Made by a program: the position numbers and the translations under genes
Notes under the pieces: model-generated
Seen by the model: only the letters and a program-made list of their open reading frames with translations
What the model was told of the DNA's origin: nothing
The model's database searches: none
DNA from: G965229605 sp965229605
GTDB lineage: Bacteria; Pseudomonadota; Alphaproteobacteria; CBDDJK01
Length of the DNA: 64,000 nt
Direction of reading: 5' to 3'
Assembly: GCA_965229605.1 (NCBI GenBank)
Contig: OZ245892.1
Location: 1,178,001 to 1,242,000 of the forward strand
Shown here: positions 59,139 to 64,000 of the stretch, piece by piece
Numbering within the stretch: position 1 is the stretch's first letter
How the letters are laid out: each line of letters opens with the position of its first letter

Positions 59139-59882
59139 ATGTCCGCATCTCCCAGCATTGAAATTGAAAATATATCCAAGTTTTTTGGAGACTTCCGGGC
59201 GTTGAACAGTGTTTCTCTGGTTGTTGATCCGGGAGAGAAGGTTGTTGTATGCGGGCCTTCGGGGTCGGGAAAGTCCACGTTAATTCGGTGCATTAACGGA
59301 TTGGAGCAGCACGACGAGGGAAAGATTTCAGTTGCGGGAAACCTGTTGTCTGACCATCCTGGCAGTCTGAAAGCGGTGCGTGAAAAAGTCGGAATGGTCT
59401 TTCAGCAATTCAATTTGTTTCCGCATTTGACGGTGAAGGAAAACCTGAAACTTGGGCCAATTCGCACAAGGAAGATGGCGGATGCGGACGCTGATAAACT
59501 TGCGCTTTCTTATCTGGAGCGGGTTAAAATCCCGGAGCAAGCTGACAAATATCCGTCTCAGCTTTCAGGCGGGCAACAGCAACGGGTAGCGATTGCGCGT
59601 TCGCTGTGCATGGAGCCGCAAATCATGTTGTTTGACGAGCCGACTTCAGCCCTTGATCCCGAGATGATTAACGAGGTTTTGGACGTTATGACCGAGCTTG
59701 CACAAAGTGGCATGACAATGATTTGTGTGACGCACGAAATGGGGTTTGCAAAAAGAGCGGCGGATACGATGGTTTTCATGGACCATGGCGAGATTGTTGA
59801 GAAAGCCGAACCGGAGCGGTTTTTTGCCCGGCCGGAAACAGAGCGTTGCCAGGATTTTCTGTCCAGGATTCTGTCACATTAA
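59139..59882 (+). CDS. Polar amino-acid-type ABC transporter ATP-binding protein (GlnQ/HisP type)
   Basis: 247 residues from the ATG at 59139; a TTG at 59112 would add nine. Neither start has a strong ribosome-binding site. Walker A GPSGSGKST, signature LSGGQQQRVAIARSL, Walker B IMLFDEPTSALDPEM and switch VTHEMGF are present, and the C-terminal FFARPETERCQDFLSRIL is typical of GlnQ proteins. The permease gene begins 32 bp downstream. It is divergent from the binding-protein gene. Confidence 0.9.
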   Translation: MSASPSIEIENISKFFGDFRALNSVSLVVDPGEKVVVCGPSGSGKSTLIRCINGLEQHDEGKISVAGNLLSDHPGSLKAVREKVGMVFQQFNLFPHLTVKENLKLGPIRTRKMADADADKLALSYLERVKIPEQADKYPSQLSGGQQQRVAIARSLCMEPQIMLFDEPTSALDPEMINEVLDVMTELAQSGMTMICVTHEMGFAKRAADTMVFMDHGEIVEKAEPERFFARPETERCQDFLSRILSH

Positions 59883-59914
59883 GAATAAGGCGCATTGAGA
59901 GTGAAGCTGGAGAA

Positions 59915-60673
59915 ATGAACTTTCAAAGATTTTGTGTCTTTCCGGCTATCTTGCTGGTTTGTTTGCTGGGCCTGTCGGCGTGCTCGGGAAACTGGGGCTG
60001 GTATGTCGTAAATCCTGCTATTGATTCCGGCCAGGCGAATTTGATGTTTCTGTTGAGCGGGCTTTACTACACCGTTCTTCTGTCATTAACCGCTATCGTG
60101 ATTTCCATCGTGCTTGGATTAGCAGTGGCACTCCCGGGGCTGTCAAAAAATCCTTCCTTGCGACGATTTAACCGGGTTTATGTAGAACTCGTACGGGCGG
60201 TTCCCATCCTGGTCCTCATTCTTTGGGTTTATTACGGTTTGCCGCAGCTAACGGGCTTAACAATATCGGTTTTCTGGGCTGGCGTGATTGCTCTGGCACT
60301 TTCAGACAGCGCGTTTGAGGCCGAGATTTTTCGCGGTGGCATCCAGTCCATAGATAAAGGGCAATACGAGGCGGCCTATTCGATTTCGCTTAATTATCTT
60401 GATATGATGAGATATGTCATCCTGCCACAAGCCATCCGGCGCATATTGCCTGCTTTAGGAAATCAGCTGGTTTATATGCTGAAAATGTCGTCACTGGTTT
60501 CGGTGATCGGGATGCAGGAACTGACTCGCAAGGCAAACGAGCTTGTTGTCACCGAATATAGGCCGCTTGAAATCTATACAATTCTGGTCCTTGAATATCT
60601 GGTCTTGATCCTGATAGTCTCTGCGGGGATTCGTCGGCTTGAGCGCAAACTCAAAACGGATCAGCGTGCGTGA
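59915..60673 (+). CDS. Polar amino-acid-type ABC transporter permease
   Basis: 252 residues from the ATG at 59915 (MNFQRFCVFPAILLV), which has CTGGAGAA upstream; the frame is open 69 bp further but that would overlap the ATPase gene. Helices and the HisM/GlnP-type EAA loop (FEAEIFRGGIQSIDKGQYEAAYSISLNYLDMMRYVILPQA) are clear. Only one permease gene is present, so the channel is likely a homodimer. Confidence 0.88.
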   Translation: MNFQRFCVFPAILLVCLLGLSACSGNWGWYVVNPAIDSGQANLMFLLSGLYYTVLLSLTAIVISIVLGLAVALPGLSKNPSLRRFNRVYVELVRAVPILVLILWVYYGLPQLTGLTISVFWAGVIALALSDSAFEAEIFRGGIQSIDKGQYEAAYSISLNYLDMMRYVILPQAIRRILPALGNQLVYMLKMSSLVSVIGMQELTRKANELVVTEYRPLEIYTILVLEYLVLILIVSAGIRRLERKLKTDQRA

Positions 60674-60700
60674 GTACAACCTTGAGGATGAGGAGAAGTG

Positions 60701-61279
60701 ATGTCTGCGTGGATTGAGATGATATCGGATGAAGAGGCAAGCGAGGAGCTTTTAGAGGTCTTGCAGATGGCAAGAACGCCGCATGGCACGGTTGACAATG
60801 TGATGCGGGTTCATTCGTTGCGTCCGAACACCATGAGAGGCCATGTCATATTATATCGTGCAGCTTTGCACGATGCGACAAACACGATACCGGAATGGTT
60901 ACAAGAGACGATCAGTTCTTATGTTTCGATTTTGAATGACTGTCCCTATTCTCTTGCAAATCATTGGGCGAATGCGCGTCATCTTATGAATGATGATCAA
61001 AAGGCTGATGCTGTGCAAAAAGCCTTGCACGCGCGGCAACCGGAAGAGGTGTTTGATGGATTGGCGTTAGCATTTTTGAAATATGCTGAAAAACTGACGC
61101 TTGAACCGGGCAAGATGGATCGCGCGGATATCGAAGCCCTGCGCAGGAACGGGGCCGATGACGGCCAGATTTTGGAAGCCAATCAAATCATCGGTTATTT
61201 TAATTATGTAAACCGGCAGTTGAATGGCCTTGGCGTCACGACTGACGGAGATATCGTCGGCTATTATAAAAGTGACTAG
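60701..61279 (+). CDS. Carboxymuconolactone decarboxylase/AhpD-like, peroxidase-related protein
   Basis: 192 residues from the ATG at 60701 behind GAGGAGAAGTG. The core helix NTMRGHVILYRAALHDATNTIPEWLQETISSYVSILNDCPYSLANHWA matches the peroxidase-related branch of the AhpD superfamily. The usual active-site CxxC is CPYS here, so only the first cysteine is kept and a thiol-disulfide cycle is doubtful. It follows the permease after 27 bp and precedes the oxygenase gene by 25 bp, so it is probably in the same operon. Confidence 0.8.
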   Translation: MSAWIEMISDEEASEELLEVLQMARTPHGTVDNVMRVHSLRPNTMRGHVILYRAALHDATNTIPEWLQETISSYVSILNDCPYSLANHWANARHLMNDDQKADAVQKALHARQPEEVFDGLALAFLKYAEKLTLEPGKMDRADIEALRRNGADDGQILEANQIIGYFNYVNRQLNGLGVTTDGDIVGYYKSD

Positions 61280-61304
61280 CTCGGAATAGAAGGAGGCAAT
61301 ATTG

Positions 61305-62270
61305 ATGGCATATGCACAGGCAAAACAGCTCGATTCCGAAGCCATCCCGATTATTGATATTTCCCCGTTGCGTAACGGGTCTGATCCTCTGTCTGTTGCA
61401 AGAAAGCTTCATGCGGCAAGTCAGTCTTTAGGATTCATTTATGTAAGCGGACACGGGATACCGGAGGCTTCTATCGCGGCAATGCGAAGCCTGGGGCTGG
61501 ATTTTTTCCACAGAAATATCAAAGAGAAAGAGTGTGTAAAAATCTCGAACAGTCACCGGGGCTGGCTTGCCACAGGCGGCGCGAAGATGGGGGACAAGCA
61601 AAAGGCTGATCTTAAGGAAAGCTTCATTTGGGGCCTTCAGGATGAGGCTGGAAAGACTATCGAGGATCATTCCTTGCGCGGTCAAAATCAGTGGCCTGCG
61701 TTTCTGCCAGCATTACAGACGACTGCGATGGAGTATTTTGAACGTGCGCATGAGGTCGCCCATCACCTGATGCGCGGATTTGCGCTTGGCCTCGACCTGG
61801 ATGAAAGTTTTTTTCTACAGACGGCCTCGCGACCTTTGAGCCGGGCGTCTCTGGTATATTACCCGGCGCAGCCAGAAGAACTGGGCGAAGATCAATTCGG
61901 GGTCGGACCGCACACGGATTTCGGTGTGCTTACGGTATTATGTCAGGATTCAGTCGGGGGGTTGCAGGTCGAAGATGTCAACGGTGAATGGCTGCAGGCC
62001 CCGCCAATCGACGGGACATTGGTCGTAAATGTTGCGGACTTGCTTGCCCGTTGGACGGACGGTGCCTATAAATCGACCCCGCACCGGGTTGTGAACAGTT
62101 CTGGAAAAGAGCGGCTTTCGATTGTGCTGGCTTTTGACCCAAATCCTGAAACGGTGATTGATCCGCGCGATATATTTGGCAAAGAGTGTAAACCACAAGA
62201 GCAACCAACCACCTGCGGTGATTATTTGAATTGGCGATTTGAGAAAGCTTTCGCTTACCGAAAAAAATAA
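61305..62270 (+). CDS. 2-oxoglutarate/Fe(II)-type oxygenase of the isopenicillin N synthase family
   Basis: 321 residues from the ATG at 61305 behind AGGAGG. The iron facial triad is His203 and Asp205 (GPHTDFG) with His260 (STPHRVV), and the RxS cosubstrate motif is Arg270/Ser272 (ERLSIV); the N-terminal FIYVSGHGIP segment is also characteristic. Bacterial members hydroxylate or otherwise oxidise amino acids, nucleobases and secondary metabolites. Its position behind an amino-acid importer points to an imported nitrogen compound as substrate. Confidence 0.87.
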   Translation: MAYAQAKQLDSEAIPIIDISPLRNGSDPLSVARKLHAASQSLGFIYVSGHGIPEASIAAMRSLGLDFFHRNIKEKECVKISNSHRGWLATGGAKMGDKQKADLKESFIWGLQDEAGKTIEDHSLRGQNQWPAFLPALQTTAMEYFERAHEVAHHLMRGFALGLDLDESFFLQTASRPLSRASLVYYPAQPEELGEDQFGVGPHTDFGVLTVLCQDSVGGLQVEDVNGEWLQAPPIDGTLVVNVADLLARWTDGAYKSTPHRVVNSSGKERLSIVLAFDPNPETVIDPRDIFGKECKPQEQPTTCGDYLNWRFEKAFAYRKK

Positions 62271-62325
62271 AAACAGCTTTATTTGTCAGGTTCCAGGAAC
62301 ACGAAATTTAGTCTGTAAGTCCAAA

Positions 62326-63399
62326 ATGTTGCAAAACACCCCAGACCTGTCCGGTGCCCTGAATCTGCTGCAAAATTGCATGGATGTTCAGGCAAGCGAC
62401 ACCGTGCTTCTGGTTTGTGAGTCCCCGGCACTCGGCTGGTATGATGAAGAAGCTGCTGAAGTGCTTGGTGCTGCCATTCAACAGATTGGTGCCGCGTTCT
62501 CAATGATTGAAGTGGGCCATCCCGATGAACCGCTGCCAGTTACTTACAAGGATATGGTTAACCAAAGCAGTGCAATCATTTATCTGTCAAGAATTGGGGA
62601 CCAGGATCGCTTCACAGACAAGCTGCCGGGCAAGAAAGTGGCAATGCTTTATGTGCGCGATGGTGCCGCCCTGCAATCAGACTATGCGTCTATTGATCAC
62701 AACGCGATGAAGCACTTTAAAACTTCTATCGACCAGATCATGACAAGGGCCAGGCGGATCACAATCACCTGCCCGCTTGGCAGCGAAATAGAATGCAATG
62801 TCTCCGCTGAAGATTATTCCCCTGAAAATTGCTATGGATACGGTGATGTTGCGGTCAAGCGTTTTCCGCTTTGTGTTCCACAACCGATATTGGCGAAGGA
62901 GATGAGGGGTCGGGTCGCGCTGGCAGATTGGCTTACGCCAACGGGTTCGCGCTCTTATTCCCCGGCTGTATGCAAAATTGAGGATCTGGTATTTGCCGAG
63001 GTTGAAGCAGGCAGAATTACCGGATTTCACGGCGATAATGAAAGCATCGCAAGAATAGAAAAACATTACGAATTTGTTTCAAAAAAATTCGCCATCGACA
63101 AATATATTGTCCATTCCTTTCATGCAGGCATTCATCCGGCCTGTTCTTACCCGCATAACATCAATGATGATCCCGACCGCTGGTCAAACAATATCTTTGG
63201 CAGCCCACGCTATGTGCATTTTCATACCTGTGGAGCTTATCCACCCGGCGAAATCTGCTGGATGGTGCGTGACCCGACAATTCAAATTGACGGCACGTCA
63301 CTATGGGAGAAAGGCCGGTTAATGTATAATAATTTCCCGCAAACGAAAGACGTCACAAATCTTTGGCCAACCCTTAAAAATCTTTTAAATATAAAATAG
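62326..63399 (+). CDS. M29 aminopeptidase/NicX-like metal-dependent protein
   Basis: 357 residues from the ATG at 62326; an upstream TTG at 62239 overlapping the oxygenase gene would add 29 residues, and neither start has a clear ribosome-binding site. The sequence resembles the family that links M29 thermophilic aminopeptidases and the ring-cleaving 2,5-dihydroxypyridine dioxygenase NicX: potential metal ligands are in IVHSFHAGIHP and VHFHTCGAYPPGE near the C-terminal end. Aminopeptidase and pyridine-ring dioxygenase are both possible; I favour neither. It converges on the urocanase gene with a 5-bp gap. Confidence 0.6.
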   Translation: MLQNTPDLSGALNLLQNCMDVQASDTVLLVCESPALGWYDEEAAEVLGAAIQQIGAAFSMIEVGHPDEPLPVTYKDMVNQSSAIIYLSRIGDQDRFTDKLPGKKVAMLYVRDGAALQSDYASIDHNAMKHFKTSIDQIMTRARRITITCPLGSEIECNVSAEDYSPENCYGYGDVAVKRFPLCVPQPILAKEMRGRVALADWLTPTGSRSYSPAVCKIEDLVFAEVEAGRITGFHGDNESIARIEKHYEFVSKKFAIDKYIVHSFHAGIHPACSYPHNINDDPDRWSNNIFGSPRYVHFHTCGAYPPGEICWMVRDPTIQIDGTSLWEKGRLMYNNFPQTKDVTNLWPTLKNLLNIK

Positions 63400-63404
63400 G
63401 GCTT

Positions 63405-64000
63405 TCAGGTTGCGCGGCCCAGAATACCGGGCAAATCAAGTTTATTGTGGCGGGCGCAATCAATCGCAATCTCGTATCCTGCATCTGCATGTCGCATAAC
63501 ACCTGTTGCCGGATCGTTCCACAGAACACGTTCCAGTCGGCGATCAGCATCCGCGGAACCATCGCAGCAGATCACCATGCCTGAATGCTGGCTAAAACCC
63601 ATGCCAACACCGCCGCCATGATGGAGTGATACCCAGGTGGCCCCTGACGCCGTGTTAAGCAGCGCATTGAGCAGCGGCCAGTCCGAAACGGCATCTGATC
63701 CATCCTTCATCGCTTCTGTCTCCCGGTTCGGCGATGCAACAGACCCGCTATCAAGATGATCCCGACCAATGACGACTGGTGCCGATAATTCTCCATCGCG
63801 GACCATTTGATTGAAAGCCAATCCAAGCTTATGGCGTATGCCAAGGCCAACCCAGCAGATCCGCGCCGGAAGCCCTTGAAACGAAATGCGCTCCCGCGCC
63901 ATATCAAGCCAGTTGTGAAGATGCGAATCCGCGACCAGCTCCTTCACCTTTTCATCCGTTTTATAGATGTCCTCTGGATCACCCGATAGCGCACACCATC
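63405..64000 (-). CDS. hutU: Urocanate hydratase (urocanase), C-terminal part; 5' part lies beyond the window
   Basis: About 198 residues are visible, starting mid-protein at WCALSGDPEDIYKTDEK and including the urocanase signature FQGLPARICW, which contains the catalytic cysteine, and HHGGGVGMG. Urocanase converts urocanate to 4-imidazolone-5-propionate in histidine degradation. The full enzyme is about 555 residues, so over 60 percent lies off the right edge. The frame is open to the edge; an internal GTG at 63947 is not a real start. It is convergent with the M29/NicX-like gene. Confidence 0.95.
   Translation of the reverse strand, partial: WCALSGDPEDIYKTDEKVKELVADSHLHNWLDMARERISFQGLPARICWVGLGIRHKLGLAFNQMVRDGELSAPVVIGRDHLDSGSVASPNRETEAMKDGSDAVSDWPLLNALLNTASGATWVSLHHGGGVGMGFSQHSGMVICCDGSADADRRLERVLWNDPATGVMRHADAGYEIAIDCARHNKLDLPGILGRAT

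Noticed and set aside
63405..63947. 180-codon gene starting at the GTG at 63947
   Set aside because: The same frame continues upstream to the window edge with urocanase sequence, so it is a partial urocanase and not a complete short gene.

Overview
The window reads as a dense, mostly operon-organised stretch of an alphaproteobacterial chromosome with roughly balanced base composition. Gene content resembles free-living marine groups such as SAR116/Puniceispirillum-like bacteria, but that placement is an inference from gene style, not a marker gene. There are no rRNA or tRNA genes, CRISPR arrays or phage modules that I can see. Nearly everything is uptake plus catabolism: six ABC importers (one dipeptide type, two ribose/xylose-type sets in one operon block, one maltose/glycerol-phosphate type, one further ribose type with two permeases, one polar amino-acid type), each next to enzymes that would process the imported substrate.

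Layout: 1-2685 (minus) carries a 2-oxoacid/acetoin dehydrogenase E1 beta (cut by the left edge), E1 alpha and an AcoX-like kinase. 2778-17016 is a peptide/ester module: an XRE-cupin regulator, a Dpp-type transporter, three paralogous CocE/NonD serine hydrolases and an M81 (MlrC-like) peptidase. 17407-31787 is a sugar-acid module built round a LacI regulator: alpha-ketoglutarate semialdehyde dehydrogenase, 2-keto-3-deoxyarabonate dehydratase, an enolase-superfamily acid-sugar dehydratase, a PdxA-like dehydrogenase, a beta-propeller protein and two ABC sets. This enzyme set fits conversion of a C5 sugar acid (L-lyxonate/L-arabinonate type) to 2-oxoglutarate. A palindrome, GTTACCGGTAAC, sits in both promoter regions and is the likely LacI operator. 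31821-57284 is a large module with a TetR regulator at its right end. Six near-identical palindromes of the form TAAGTAAC-N6-GTTACTTA lie in front of its operons, so it looks like one regulon: a Mal/Ugp-type importer, a ribose-type importer, two GMC oxidoreductases, two aldo-keto reductases, a Zn alcohol dehydrogenase, an SDR, an epimerase, a DUF993 aldolase-like protein and a CoA-ester set (acyl-CoA dehydrogenase, enoyl-CoA hydratase, MaoC hydratase, CoA-transferase). I cannot name its substrate. 57388-64000 holds a creatininase-family hydrolase, an amino-acid transporter, an AhpD-like protein, a 2OG-Fe(II)-type oxygenase, an M29/NicX-like protein and the C-terminal third of urocanase.

The most striking non-coding signal is a small repeat family. 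Two full copies of about 275 bp (7394-7672 and 18863-19133, inverted relative to each other, about 97 percent identical) have roughly 30-bp terminal inverted repeats starting GGGTCAGGACCC and a TA at the junctions, and behave like a non-autonomous transposable element. One copy splits the alpha-ketoglutarate semialdehyde dehydrogenase gene so precisely that removing it with one TA restores the reading frame; the other sits in the loop of an intercistronic hairpin. Four further solitary GGGTCAGGACC motifs occur at gene ends, three of them supplying the TAG stop codon. Other local oddities are a 16-bp tandem repeat that multiplies a ribosome-binding-site/start-codon unit, a 21-bp tandem duplication over a stop codon, and a relic of a second creatininase gene.
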